A DNA stretch of 64,000 nt from Candidatus Gastranaerophilales bacterium (GCA_900766355.1 CAAFVD010000119.1:1-64000), one strand, 5' to 3'; shown: positions 9,151 to 17,927, counted from the first letter of the stretch. A program made the numbers and translations. Notes: a model not told the origin generated them from the sequence alone.

Positions 9151-10477
9151 AAAATTAGGAATTCTTGCAGTACTTATTTCTGTAATGAGTACAAATTTAT
9201 GTTTTGCTAAAAATTTGACTGATGAAATAAATAGCACTATTTCTAATTCTAATATAAAAAAAGGGTGCATTTCTATATCTGTAAAAACTATAGAAGATAG
9301 AAAAACTGTATATGAACTAAACCAAACAGTACCTATGCCCCCAGCATCTATACAAAAACTCACAACGACATTACCTGCAATAAAAGAATTGGGAGAGAAT
9401 TACAAGTTTCAAACAAAATTATACAAAGACAAATCAGGTAATTATTTAATAGTGCTAGGTGCAGATCCATATTTGCAATCAAAAGACCTTAAAACTCTTA
9501 CTTGCAAAATGCCAGCTGAAATAAAATCACTAGCTATTGATGATTCTATTATTGATAAACTTGAATGGGGTGAAGGCTGGCAATGGGACGATGATATAAA
9601 CCCTTTAATGCCTAAATTTAGTGCATATAATCTTGATAGAAACACTTTAAAAGTTTATATAGAACCTACAATGGAAAACGCACCTGCAAATATTATATTT
9701 GACAAAGATTATCCTATGTCATTTATAAACAAAATCGTTACAGGAGCATCAAATTCATTCAATATTGAAAAGAAAAGCTACGAAGCACCTGATATAATAA
9801 CTGCAGAAGGAACGGTTAATAAAACTGCGACAGTTTGTATTCCTGTAAACAGTCCTAAAAAATATTTTAAACTAAGATTAACAGATGCTCTCATTGATAA
9901 CGAAAAAAGTAATAGCGGAGTATTTTATAACAAAAAACTGACAAAAGATTATTATCTTGTTAACTCAGTTACTCACGATATAAACCAAGCTAAAAACGAT
10001 ATATTAAAAAATAGTGATAATTACGTTGCAGAAACCTTGTTCAAACTTGCTGGAGGCAAATACAAACATTCAACAGGAAGTTTTGAATCAGGAAAAGAAA
10101 TGTTTGATAATTATTGCAAAAAATCAAACCTTGATAATTCTCAAATAAATATTGTTGACGCTAGTGGTGTTTCAAAAAATAATATGATGATATCTGATTT
10201 TATGACAGATTTTTTAATTATCAACAGGCAAGAACTTGAACCTATAATGGCAACATCAGGAGAAGGTACTCTTGCAGATAGACTTTTATATCTAAAAGGT
10301 AATTTAAAAGCTAAAACAGGTACTTTATCAAACGTAAGTACATTAACAGGATATGTTTCAACTCAAAACGGACACAAATACGCATTTTGTATAATGATAC
10401 ATGATTCAAAATCGGCACCAAAATACAAAAAACTCTTAGAAGATAACATCATTAAAACATTGTATTTAAAAGGCTAA
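9143..10477 (+). CDS. dacB: D-alanyl-D-alanine carboxypeptidase (PBP4/DacB family, S13)
   Basis: Periplasmic penicillin-binding protein that trims or cleaves peptidoglycan peptides. Residues 1-22 form a signal peptide ending LCFA. The three active-site motifs are present: SIQK (S69 to K72), SKN in SGVSKNN in the C-terminal half, and KTG in AKTGTLSNVS. The 444 aa and the insert between SxxK and SxN fit the S13 family. It closes the operon with DUF374 and the amidase. No strong terminator is seen downstream on this strand. Confidence 0.9.
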   Translation: MNKKLGILAVLISVMSTNLCFAKNLTDEINSTISNSNIKKGCISISVKTIEDRKTVYELNQTVPMPPASIQKLTTTLPAIKELGENYKFQTKLYKDKSGNYLIVLGADPYLQSKDLKTLTCKMPAEIKSLAIDDSIIDKLEWGEGWQWDDDINPLMPKFSAYNLDRNTLKVYIEPTMENAPANIIFDKDYPMSFINKIVTGASNSFNIEKKSYEAPDIITAEGTVNKTATVCIPVNSPKKYFKLRLTDALIDNEKSNSGVFYNKKLTKDYYLVNSVTHDINQAKNDILKNSDNYVAETLFKLAGGKYKHSTGSFESGKEMFDNYCKKSNLDNSQINIVDASGVSKNNMMISDFMTDFLIINRQELEPIMATSGEGTLADRLLYLKGNLKAKTGTLSNVSTLTGYVSTQNGHKYAFCIMIHDSKSAPKYKKLLEDNIIKTLYLKG

Positions 10478-10521
10478 TTATACAAACAAGCTATCTTAAA
10501 AAATATTTTTAAAATTTTGTA

Positions 10522-10552
10522 CAAAATAAAAAGTGCGAAATCATTTCCGCAC
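10522..10552 (-). terminator. Flagellin gene terminator
   Basis: A stem of about 9 bp at 10533-10552 (GTGCG and AAAT arms with one bulged G and a one-base apex) is followed on the minus strand by TTTTTATTTTG. It lies about 40 nt after the flagellin stop codon. Confidence 0.8.
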
Positions 10553-10592
10553 ATATTCAATCAACAACTATTATTTTTTTTACAAACTTCAT

Positions 10593-11444
10593 CTATATCA
10601 AATTAAGAGCAATAGATGGAGTTTGGTTTGCAGTAGCTAACAATGAAGCAGATGCTTGTTGCAAAATTTGAGCTTTAATATAAGCAGAAGATTCAGTAGC
10701 AACATCAGCATCTTTTATTGTAGAAAGTGATGATGTAACATTTGAATACTGAACATCAAGAGCATCAGAAGCAGAATCAAGTCTATTTTGCATAGCCCCT
10801 ATAGCAGTTTGGCGAGTAGTCAATGTATTCAAAGCTTTGTCAATTGCGTTCAATGCCGTACCATAATTTGTACCACCTGCAGTATAATAACCTAGGAATG
10901 TTGCATCAGCAACCTGTGTTAATGTTGCACTTTTTGAATCTGCAAATAATGTTGCATCAAGTGTTAATCTACTGTTTGCCGTAGAATCAACACCAACTTG
11001 AAGAACAACACCACCAGTTTTAGAGCCATTCATAAGTTTTACACCATTGAACTCAGCACTTGCAGCTATTCTATCAATTTCAGCCATACGAGCAGTAACT
11101 TCTGCCTTAATAGCATCAATAGAATCTGAACCATAAGTACCGTTTGCAGCTTCTTCTGTCAAATCTCTAATACGTTGATAGTGAGTAAGTAACAAATCAT
11201 TATTACTTTCTAAAGTTGATAACATGCTTGAACCTATTGCCACGTTATCTTGAGCAACACTAATTGAGCCGAGAGTTGTTTCCATCTTTGTCGCCACAGC
11301 ATATCCTGCCGCATCATCTCTTGCAGAATTAATTTTGTAACCCGTTGTCATTCTCTCAATAGCTTGATTCAATGATTTTGTTGCAGAATCAAGGTTCTTT
11401 TGAACAATCAACGATCCCAAATTTGTATTGATAGTTAGAGCCAT
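10593..11444 (-). CDS. fliC: Flagellin
   Basis: Filament subunit exported by the flagellar apparatus. The N-terminal D0/D1 helices (1 to about 140) include MALTINTNLGSL, RMTTGYKINSARDDAAG and the D1 region; the C-terminal D1/D0 helices (about 200-283) end in SLLATANQTPSIALNLI. Only about 60 variable residues separate them, so the outer D2/D3 domains are nearly absent, giving a compact 283-aa flagellin. It is transcribed alone, with a good ribosome-binding site (GGAG) and its own terminator. No second flagellin is visible in this window. Confidence 0.96.
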   Translation of the reverse strand: MALTINTNLGSLIVQKNLDSATKSLNQAIERMTTGYKINSARDDAAGYAVATKMETTLGSISVAQDNVAIGSSMLSTLESNNDLLLTHYQRIRDLTEEAANGTYGSDSIDAIKAEVTARMAEIDRIAASAEFNGVKLMNGSKTGGVVLQVGVDSTANSRLTLDATLFADSKSATLTQVADATFLGYYTAGGTNYGTALNAIDKALNTLTTRQTAIGAMQNRLDSASDALDVQYSNVTSSLSTIKDADVATESSAYIKAQILQQASASLLATANQTPSIALNLI

Positions 11445-11544
11445 GGATATTAACTCCTTTCAAGATTAAGTATTTAAAAAATACTTTAAAACAACCTCGT
11501 TTTATAAAATGACGATACAATCCTTAGATTACTCTTATATATTT

Positions 11545-11583
11545 ATTATAGCGTTAATTTATATTCTCATGAAGTGTCATGAG
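11545..11583 (-). promoter_or_regulatory. Flagellin promoter region with palindrome over the -35
   Basis: On the minus strand a perfect TATAAT (11550-11545) sits 17 nt from a poor -35 (TTCATG, 11573-11568). A perfect inverted repeat CTCATGA-N4-TCATGAG at 11566-11583 covers that -35 and could bind a regulator. No match to the sigma-28 consensus was found. Confidence 0.5.
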
Positions 11584-11632
11584 GACATTTTGTTACAATA
11601 ATTAATAATATATCTTATAAATCTTGTATAAA

Positions 11633-11660
11633 ATTCTTCTGACTTCGTCCTCTAAAAGAC
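11633..11660 (-). repeat. Degenerate copy of the dispersed hairpin repeat
   Basis: The minus strand matches the elements at 48870-48908 and 56873-56906 over about 28 nt, with about 5 differences. It keeps the GAA loop and a short GAC/GTC stem. It lies directly after the stop codon of the gene at 11662-12360, in the same orientation as that gene, as the other copies lie relative to theirs. Confidence 0.5.
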
Positions 11661-11661
11661 T

Positions 11662-12360
11662 CTACTTCACCAAATCAGATACAGTTACATACACTGGTGT
11701 ATCCAATTTAAACAATATCTGTTTACCTGCTTTTGCTTTATAATTCAATCCTTTTGCAGAAGATGATATTAACAAACCAAACCCTTTACAAGTTCTTGGA
11801 ACAACAACAAGTCCAACAACAGTTACTGATTCTATTGCAACAACGGCAACGCTCAATGCTGAAAAAGTTAAAACACCAACCCCAGCTGGTATTGCTCTTA
11901 TTGTATTCAACAACTGAGAAGATTTCAAATCTGACCCGTTTTTTGGCTCCATTCTGACTGTATAGCATTTTTCATTAGGCAACATTAGTTTATCAATAAT
12001 TATATATGCTCTTGCTCTTTTGAAAATTGGTTTGCTTGGAGATAGTTTTTTAAACTTTCCTGCAAATCTTGTATGTTCAGGAAGATACATACCATTAGAA
12101 GCCTTAACTGGTGTTACCAAACGAAAATAAATTTCATCATCAGGTTTTGTTTCATTCACATCAAAATCTGATTCAAATTCTAATCTATAAACACTTTTAG
12201 GATTAAGATAGACTGTTTCGTCCTCTACGGTAGAAACTAAAGTCGGGGACTCTGTTTGTTGTTCATTATCTATATCAGAAACCACCTCATCGGCCAATAC
12301 TGGGCTTACAAACATAATATTCATTACAAATAACAAAAATATCGCAATAAGTTTTTTCAT
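11662..12360 (-). CDS. Exported protein of unknown function
   Basis: I do not recognise a named family. Residues 1-24 are a signal peptide (MKKLIAIFLLFVMNIMFVSPVLADE). Residues about 48-125 look beta-rich and contain a pattern of the type YLPEHTRFAGKFKKLSPS, seen in outer-surface or periplasmic proteins where a value such as a lower bound of gene-regulated export is not evident. A hydrophobic stretch rich in Val, Ala and Gly spans about 155-190. The C terminus returns to beta-like sequence (FKLDTPVYVTVSDLV). A comparable layout is seen in the C-terminal part of the SLH protein at 16506-17927. It stands alone between flagellin and the glutaredoxin. Confidence 0.6.
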   Translation of the reverse strand: MKKLIAIFLLFVMNIMFVSPVLADEVVSDIDNEQQTESPTLVSTVEDETVYLNPKSVYRLEFESDFDVNETKPDDEIYFRLVTPVKASNGMYLPEHTRFAGKFKKLSPSKPIFKRARAYIIIDKLMLPNEKCYTVRMEPKNGSDLKSSQLLNTIRAIPAGVGVLTFSALSVAVVAIESVTVVGLVVVPRTCKGFGLLISSSAKGLNYKAKAGKQILFKLDTPVYVTVSDLVK

Positions 12361-12417
12361 AAAATCACCTTTACACTATAATTAATTTTATTATAGTATA
12401 ATTGAGTTTTATTTTAA

Positions 12418-12645
12418 TTACAATGTCTTGAGATATTCAATAATATTATCTGATTCATACATCTCTACATTATGTTCTTTATCAATTATAAATGGAACTT
12501 GACGTTTACCACCTATTTTAATTAAAACTTCTTCTTTCTCAGGATTAGTAATATCAATTTTATTATACGCAATCCCTTTTGCATCCATAAAATCCATTAC
12601 CTTATGACAATAAGGACAAGTTGGCAATATAAATATATTTATCAT
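12418..12645 (-). CDS. Glutaredoxin-like thiol-disulfide protein
   Basis: Small thioredoxin-fold protein of 75 aa. The CPYC active site is at residues 9-12 (LPTCPYCHKVMDF), a cis-proline region RQVPFIID follows at about 48-55, and YESDNIIEYL ends it, all as in glutaredoxins such as NrdH/GrxC types. The start at 12645 is chosen because GGAG lies 9 nt upstream; the ORF can be extended 12 codons further but without support. It probably works in cytoplasmic thiol reduction. It is separate from rpsP, which has its own terminator. Confidence 0.88.
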   Translation of the reverse strand: MINIFILPTCPYCHKVMDFMDAKGIAYNKIDITNPEKEEVLIKIGGKRQVPFIIDKEHNVEMYESDNIIEYLKTL

Positions 12646-12735
12646 AAAAATTTTCTCCTTTTGATAATTAATAAATAACAAGTTTAATTATTTATTACAT
12701 TCCCAAAAAGTAAAACCTAAAGAATTATATTTTCC

Positions 12736-12774
12736 AAACAAAAAGAGGAAGACCATATCGACCTTCCTCTTTTT
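12736..12774 (-). terminator. rpsP terminator
   Basis: The arms AAAAGAGGAAG (12741-12751) and CTTCCTCTTTT (12764-12774) form an 11-bp stem. On the minus strand it continues into TTTTTG. It lies about 20 nt after the rpsP stop. Confidence 0.85.
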
Positions 12775-12792
12775 ATAAATAAATTAAATTTA

Positions 12793-13164
12793 CTATTCAG
12801 CAGCAACTTCTTCTGCTGGAGCTTCTGCAGCTGCTTTTTCAGCTTCTGCTTTTGCTGCAGCTTCAGCTTCTTGTTTAGCTTTTGCTTTTTTAGATAATTT
12901 TACAACTTCAGATTTTTTGTAGTTCAAAGAACCATCTTCGTTACAATTTTTGATAAGGTATGCAACTGTTTCTGTAGGTTGAGCGCCTTTAGAAATCCAA
13001 GATTCTGCAGCTGCTTTGTCTAATCTCATTTCTTTTGTTTTAGGATTGTAGAAACCTAATTCTTGAACAGGTTTACCTTCTCTTTTTGTTGTAGAGTTGA
13101 TAACGATGATTCTGTATGATGGAGCTTTTTTAGCACCTAATCTTTTTAATCTGATTTTTAACAT
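12793..13164 (-). CDS. rpsP: 30S ribosomal protein S16
   Basis: Small-subunit ribosomal protein that binds and stabilises 16S rRNA. Residues 1-80 are the conserved core (MLKIRLKRLGAKKAPSYRI, then ELGFYNP). The C-terminal extension, about 85-123, is rich in Ala, Glu and Lys, probably disordered, and makes the protein longer than the usual 80-90 aa. It is monocistronic here; the usual neighbours rimM, trmD and rplS are absent, which is unusual. Confidence 0.97.
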   Translation of the reverse strand: MLKIRLKRLGAKKAPSYRIIVINSTTKREGKPVQELGFYNPKTKEMRLDKAAAESWISKGAQPTETVAYLIKNCNEDGSLNYKKSEVVKLSKKAKAKQEAEAAAKAEAEKAAAEAPAEEVAAE

Positions 13165-13328
13165 ATTAATAATTCCTTCTTAAATTTATATTCCTGTGTA
13201 AAGATTCGCCGCTTAATCTTTAGCTAAATAAGCCTAAGAGGAATGACTTATTCCAAGACAATCAAAACATAAAAAGGGTCTAATGTAAATACTATCTGTG
13301 TAGACATGTTACATATTTGTTTTTTGTA
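13165..13328 (-). promoter_or_regulatory. rpsP 5' region with leader hairpins
   Basis: The region upstream of rpsP holds an inverted repeat AAAGATT/AATCTTT at 13200-13206 and 13215-13221 with an 8-nt loop, and further GGAAT/ATTCC pairing upstream of it. A structured leader, possibly used for autoregulation, is plausible. No convincing -35/-10 pair was found. Confidence 0.3.
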
Positions 13329-14300
13329 CTACATATAATTCAACAAAGACATTGAATTAAAAGCAGTAAAAACTTTCATACTTGCTTGATAAGCTGATTG
13401 ACTTGAATACCAATCAGTAATAGCTTGTGTTAAATCCAAATCCTCTATTCCAGATATTTTATCCTTTAGATTCATACTATTATTTTCAAGAGAATTTTGT
13501 GCCATATCAAGTTTATTACTTATCCCACCCAATTTGCTACTTGATTGAGCAACTCTATCTATAGAAGTTGTAAATTTATCTAACAGTTTACTAATATCAC
13601 TATAATCAACCCCTGCTTTGTTTTCTAAAATATCAGATACTGTATTTTTAAACTCCATCAAGCAACCCATAATTCCTTCAGAATTGCCATTTGAATATTC
13701 ACCCAAAGCCTCTATTCCCAAAACATTACCTTGCTGAAATACTCCATCAGCTATTTCCAAACTTCTTTTCCAATCGCCATTTTTATCTGTCCCATTATAT
13801 TTTATCCCGACAATTTCATCTGTTTTATTTCCATTATTATCTACTGCATACTCTATACTATAAGGTTGTGTTTGAGTATTTGTACCACTAAAAATATATT
13901 TATCATCATATTTAGTATTTGCATTACTTACAACAGAACCTATTATTTGCTCAAGTTCATCTTTTACAGCTTTTAAACTTCCTTTGTTATAAATATTATT
14001 AGAAACAGATGTTGCTAAATCCTTTGCCCTTTGACCGCTTTCTATCAACAAATCCAATGTATCAGTAGCTTGTCCAATTTCATTTTTCAAACTTTTTATA
14101 TTATTATTCCAAGTATCAATTCTTGTTAATTCTCGCTTTGAGTTTACAAGATTAACAGATTGAGTAGGGTCATCAAGCATAGAATTAATTTTTTTACCTG
14201 ATGATAATTGCGTTGTAAGTTTTGCATAGTTTGAATAACTATTTTGCATACTAAATACTAAATTAGAATTTGTTAAAGCTGAAGTTACACGTCCTATCAT
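13329..14300 (-). CDS. flgL: Flagellar hook-filament junction protein FlgL (copy 1)
   Basis: Forms the second junction ring (HAP3) between hook and filament. The N terminus (LTTQLSSGKKINSMLDDP) and C terminus (QASMKVFTAFNSMSLLNYM) are flagellin-like helical ends. The middle includes SIEYAVDNNGNKTDEIVGIKYNG, also present in the second FlgL at 34501-35604; the two differ mainly by an extra segment of about 45 residues in copy 2. It follows flgK by 4 nt in a flgN-flgK-flgL operon. Confidence 0.92.
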   Translation of the reverse strand: MIGRVTSALTNSNLVFSMQNSYSNYAKLTTQLSSGKKINSMLDDPTQSVNLVNSKRELTRIDTWNNNIKSLKNEIGQATDTLDLLIESGQRAKDLATSVSNNIYNKGSLKAVKDELEQIIGSVVSNANTKYDDKYIFSGTNTQTQPYSIEYAVDNNGNKTDEIVGIKYNGTDKNGDWKRSLEIADGVFQQGNVLGIEALGEYSNGNSEGIMGCLMEFKNTVSDILENKAGVDYSDISKLLDKFTTSIDRVAQSSSKLGGISNKLDMAQNSLENNSMNLKDKISGIEDLDLTQAITDWYSSQSAYQASMKVFTAFNSMSLLNYM

Positions 14301-14304
14301 ATTC

Positions 14305-15786
14305 TTAATCCCCCAAACTCATCAATGTATCAAGAACCTTATTACATACACTGAATACTTTTGCAGAAGCTTCAAATGCAGTTTGATACTTGACTAAATC
14401 TGTTAATTCTTCATTCATATCAACACCTGTTTGTTCTTGAATTCGATTTCCAACAGATTTGACTACAGAATCCTGAAAATCAGAAGCATTATTTTGTGCA
14501 TTAGCTCTCGAACTAATTTTCCCCAAAGTTGTTGAATACTTTTGTCCTAAAGTATTTTTAGTGTTAAGCATATTATTAATGTTGCTCACATTCCCTACAG
14601 AATTTTCATCAAACTTATCAGGGCTTTCAAAATATGCAGTCGCAACTTTATTATAGCCGTCATTTTGAGTTAATAATGGATTGATTGTAATATTTTGAGC
14701 AGTAATCTTATTTGAGTTATCGTTGGTTGTAAAAATTTTATATTTATTTATATCTTGATTAGAAAGTTTTTGTCCATCAATATAATATGCACCTTCTTGA
14801 GTTTGAATATTATTTATTGTAGTTGAAAAAGTTTCTGCAAGAGAATCTAATTCTGCTAAAGCATTATCATAATTCGAGGTATCCAAAAGTCCGCCAATAA
14901 TCCCTGAGCCTAATTTTTTATTAATATCAAGAGTTGAATTATCACTTTTATCAGTAAAACATACAGTTGGATTTCCTGAGTCAGAGTATTTCAAATCTAA
15001 AGTACCGTTTAAATGTGAACCCGCAATTAAAGTTGTTCCACCAAGTTTTAGGTTAATAGAGCCATTAGCAAATGTTTCTTGTTCAAAATTTGCATATTGA
15101 GCCAAATCTTGTAATAGGGCATCTTTTCTATCTAAAAGATTATTGTTTTCAAGAGTACCTGTATTACTATTCATAATCATTTTATTTATAGAGGTTAGTT
15201 CTTCTAATTTTTGATTTATCAAATCAACTGTTTGGCCTAATTCAGAATTTTCAAGAGAGTATTGAGTTTTACCGTCACCAACACTTGCTGTTTTTTGTTT
15301 TGTAATAGCATTTGAAAGCGAGTTTAATTTATCAGCTAAAATAGATGCAGAATCAACAAACGATATTTTGGCAGAGGAATCTGTAGGATATTGGCTAAGA
15401 TTATCTAACTTTGCATACATATTATTCAAAGCCGTTTCTAACCCATTTCCTTTTACTTCATCAAATTGATTAAGAATATTTTGAGAGGCTTCTTTTTGCT
15501 TATTTAGATAACCTTGTTTGCTTAATTCTTCATTATAATAATCACCTTCAAGTAAAGAATTGTATCTATCAACACTTATAAGCTCAACACCCATACTTGA
15601 ATTTACTTGATTGGTTACGCTACCACCAATACTTCCACCAACAACCAATGTTGCTAAATTTACTCGTTGTTTATGATAACCTTTGGTATTAACATTTGCA
15701 ATATTGTTCGACACAATACTCATAGCTGATTGATTTACTTTTAGTGCAGATGCTGAGATTTGTAATCCTGAAAACATTCCACTCAT
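14305..15786 (-). CDS. flgK: Flagellar hook-associated protein FlgK (copy 1)
   Basis: First junction protein (HAP1) between hook and filament. The N terminus has the rod/hook signature SNNIANVNTKGYHKQR (about 27-42) and the C terminus has LTDLVKYQTAFEASAKVFSVCNKVLDTL, the conserved coiled-coil end. It is 493 aa, versus 535 aa for copy 2. GAGG lies 9 nt before the ATG. The preceding flgN encodes its likely chaperone. Confidence 0.93.
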   Translation of the reverse strand: MSGMFSGLQISASALKVNQSAMSIVSNNIANVNTKGYHKQRVNLATLVVGGSIGGSVTNQVNSSMGVELISVDRYNSLLEGDYYNEELSKQGYLNKQKEASQNILNQFDEVKGNGLETALNNMYAKLDNLSQYPTDSSAKISFVDSASILADKLNSLSNAITKQKTASVGDGKTQYSLENSELGQTVDLINQKLEELTSINKMIMNSNTGTLENNNLLDRKDALLQDLAQYANFEQETFANGSINLKLGGTTLIAGSHLNGTLDLKYSDSGNPTVCFTDKSDNSTLDINKKLGSGIIGGLLDTSNYDNALAELDSLAETFSTTINNIQTQEGAYYIDGQKLSNQDINKYKIFTTNDNSNKITAQNITINPLLTQNDGYNKVATAYFESPDKFDENSVGNVSNINNMLNTKNTLGQKYSTTLGKISSRANAQNNASDFQDSVVKSVGNRIQEQTGVDMNEELTDLVKYQTAFEASAKVFSVCNKVLDTLMSLGD

Positions 15787-15801
15787 ATTAAAATTCCTCG
15801 T

Positions 15802-16233
15802 TTATACTTCCTGTACGACTGTGCTTATTGCATTTTGTTCAAAATTTCCGTATTTTGAATAACTTTGTGATTGACTTCCAGCTCTAATCATTGTTTTTAG
15901 CTTTGTATCTGCTAACTTTATCCCTTGTTTTGATAATTCAAAAGTTTCTTGATTCAAAATATTTATATTTTTTAAAATCCTTTTAAATTTTCTTTGATAT
16001 TCTTCAATCTCTGATTTGTGGGTTGGATAAATAACAATTAAATTTGTAAAACTTTCTCTTTTGGGTCGATTTTGAATTATATGTAAAAGTTTCATTATTT
16101 TGTTATCTATAATAGAAAGAGTTTGTAAATCATTTTTTAATAACGTAGTTTTTTTTGCATCAAAAAGAGTTTGCAAACTTTTGTACAAATTGTATTCATC
16201 ATTCATCATTTTGATTAATGAATCAAAGTCCAT
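15802..16233 (-). CDS. flgN: FlgN-like export chaperone (copy 1)
   Basis: Predicted cytoplasmic helical chaperone that holds FlgK and FlgL before export. The 143 aa are helical with a heptad-like distribution and no membrane segment. Sequence conservation in this family is low, so the call rests on size, helicity, position directly before flgK (15 nt gap) and the parallel gene at 37242-37739. The ribosome-binding site GGAGG is 7 nt before ATG. Confidence 0.75.
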   Translation of the reverse strand: MDFDSLIKMMNDEYNLYKSLQTLFDAKKTTLLKNDLQTLSIIDNKIMKLLHIIQNRPKRESFTNLIVIYPTHKSEIEEYQRKFKRILKNINILNQETFELSKQGIKLADTKLKTMIRAGSQSQSYSKYGNFEQNAISTVVQEV

Positions 16234-16272
16234 ATCCTCGCCTCCATGGCTTTTATTCGTATTGTGATAGAT

Positions 16273-16293
16273 TTATTACGTCCTTTGTAATAA
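16273..16293. promoter_or_regulatory. Inverted repeat upstream of flgN copy 1
   Basis: TTATTAC and GTAATAA, a perfect 7-bp inverted repeat with a 7-nt spacer, lies 40 nt upstream of flgN. It could be an operator or an mRNA leader hairpin. The rest of the 272-nt gap up to 16505 holds no gene that I can see apart from the terminator at 16456-16485. Confidence 0.35.
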
Positions 16294-16445
16294 ACGTATT
16301 TTTACTCAATTAATTACGTGACAGAATATCCTTTTTCCGTCAAATATAAATCAAGCCTAGTAGTAAATGTATATACTTATTATTTATCATGTGCAACAGT
16401 TTTTCAATCCTAAAAATAATCAACTGACATAATTTGTTACAAAAA

Positions 16446-16485
16446 GGAATAAAAAATGGGCAAGTTCTATATAGAACTTGCCCAT
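16446..16485 (-). terminator. Terminator of the SLH-protein gene
   Basis: A perfect 30-nt palindrome (15-bp arms beginning ATGGGCAAG) at 16456-16485 is followed on the minus strand by TTTTTTATTCC. It is the strongest terminator in the window and sits 20 nt past the stop. Confidence 0.9.
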
Positions 16486-16505
16486 TCAATGTTTTGTAAC
16501 CCTGA

Positions 16506-17927
16506 TTAATAAATAATAGTCAATTCTTCACCTGGGTTTAGACTTGCTTCATTTGAGTATTGTGGAACAATAACATATCTGATTTCGTCTGTTAATTCAT
16601 AAAGAACACCATATGTACCAGATACAGCCAGTTTACAAATATCAAATACGCCTTTTCCTACTGTAACTGCTGCATTACCTACATTTTTAACACCAGAAAC
16701 TGGTTTTAATGATGCAGTATCAACAAACACACTTGAAAGATTATCTCCAAACTGTTCAACTCCGTTCGCTACAACATTCACTCCTGAAGCTGCTGTTCTA
16801 CCTGCAACACCAACAATTCTTGCAGAACCACTAAAAGGGAATCCCACTAAACGAGCAACCACATTAGGGTTTTTCGTAACACAAGCTTTTGCTTGTGCGA
16901 TATTTTTAGGAAATTCTACACATTGTTTACCGTTTTTCAGATGAGTAAATTTAACCTTTACATAACCAGAATTCTTTACTCCAGGTCTTGAAACTTCTAC
17001 AACTTCGCCTTTTACAAGAGAACCTGCAGGATAGCAAACACCTTTGATTGTTACATCTTTTGTTGTCTTAGCAGTAAATTTATCACCGATATTTGATTGA
17101 CGTGCAGAAAGTCTATCTTCTAATTTAATATTCAAAACTGTTGGTGTATAGTTTTTCAAACAACCAACACCTGCTAGAGAACCTGATGCGATATATTGTT
17201 TAAGAGAACCAACAAGATACGCAACTTGAACCTTTGACAAATACTCGTCATTATTTACTTTATCAGGATTTGGAATATCCTCTAAAATCTCTGAATTAAC
17301 AACTTCTTTAGTTGGTCTGATTGCCCATCTTGGAATGTATTTAATTTCTTTGTTTTTGAAATCAGGACAAATTAAACTCTTATCAGTTGGTACTTCGATA
17401 AGTTGTGCTACAGTTGCAAAAACTTCTGCTTTTGTAACAGGTTGATCAGGACGGAAAGATTTATCAGGATAACCAATCATTACTCCGGCATTTAACGCAC
17501 CATTAATCCAATCTTTTGCCCAGTATGTAGAAGAAATATCTGTATATCTTTGTGAGTCTTTAGTGTTTTTTAGGTTAAATCCTTCTGACAAAATTACTGC
17601 AAGTTCTGACCTTAAAACAGGCATTTTCTCGTCAAAATTAGCAACATTTTCTCTTGATTTTAAAAGATTCATCATATCATTAGCAAAAGAATCTACATAA
17701 ACTCTATCTTTTTTAATCACACCGATATGATTTCTTGATTTCAAAATTTTGCCACCTGTAACATATACAGAATCAGCAGTTGAAACTTCTTGAGATTGTG
17801 ATGAGAACATGCCAGGGTGAGCATAAGCTTCCACTTTTACTGCCTTTTCACAATCATTAGCAAACGCTGCAGAACCTATTGCAAAAACAAGAAGTCCACT
17901 CGCTACAAGTTTTTTCATCATTTTCAT
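16506..17927 (-). CDS. SLH-domain envelope protein
   Basis: Exported protein of 473 aa. Residues 1-23 are a signal peptide (MKMMKKLVASGLLVFAIGSAAFA). An S-layer homology domain spans about 115-170, with YWAKDWINGALNAGVMIGYP and FRPDQPVTKAEV; a weaker second copy follows (about 185-240, WAIRPTKEVVNS). SLH domains bind cell-wall polymers and also occur in cyanobacterial outer-membrane porins, but no beta-barrel is obvious here. Residues about 275-345 form a domain with GDKFTAKT and YPAGSLVKGEVVEV, then a Val/Ala/Gly-rich stretch. The start is set by AGGAG 6 nt upstream. It is transcribed alone from a promoter with an inverted repeat. Confidence 0.75.
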   Translation of the reverse strand: MKMMKKLVASGLLVFAIGSAAFANDCEKAVKVEAYAHPGMFSSQSQEVSTADSVYVTGGKILKSRNHIGVIKKDRVYVDSFANDMMNLLKSRENVANFDEKMPVLRSELAVILSEGFNLKNTKDSQRYTDISSTYWAKDWINGALNAGVMIGYPDKSFRPDQPVTKAEVFATVAQLIEVPTDKSLICPDFKNKEIKYIPRWAIRPTKEVVNSEILEDIPNPDKVNNDEYLSKVQVAYLVGSLKQYIASGSLAGVGCLKNYTPTVLNIKLEDRLSARQSNIGDKFTAKTTKDVTIKGVCYPAGSLVKGEVVEVSRPGVKNSGYVKVKFTHLKNGKQCVEFPKNIAQAKACVTKNPNVVARLVGFPFSGSARIVGVAGRTAASGVNVVANGVEQFGDNLSSVFVDTASLKPVSGVKNVGNAAVTVGKGVFDICKLAVSGTYGVLYELTDEIRYVIVPQYSNEASLNPGEELTIIY

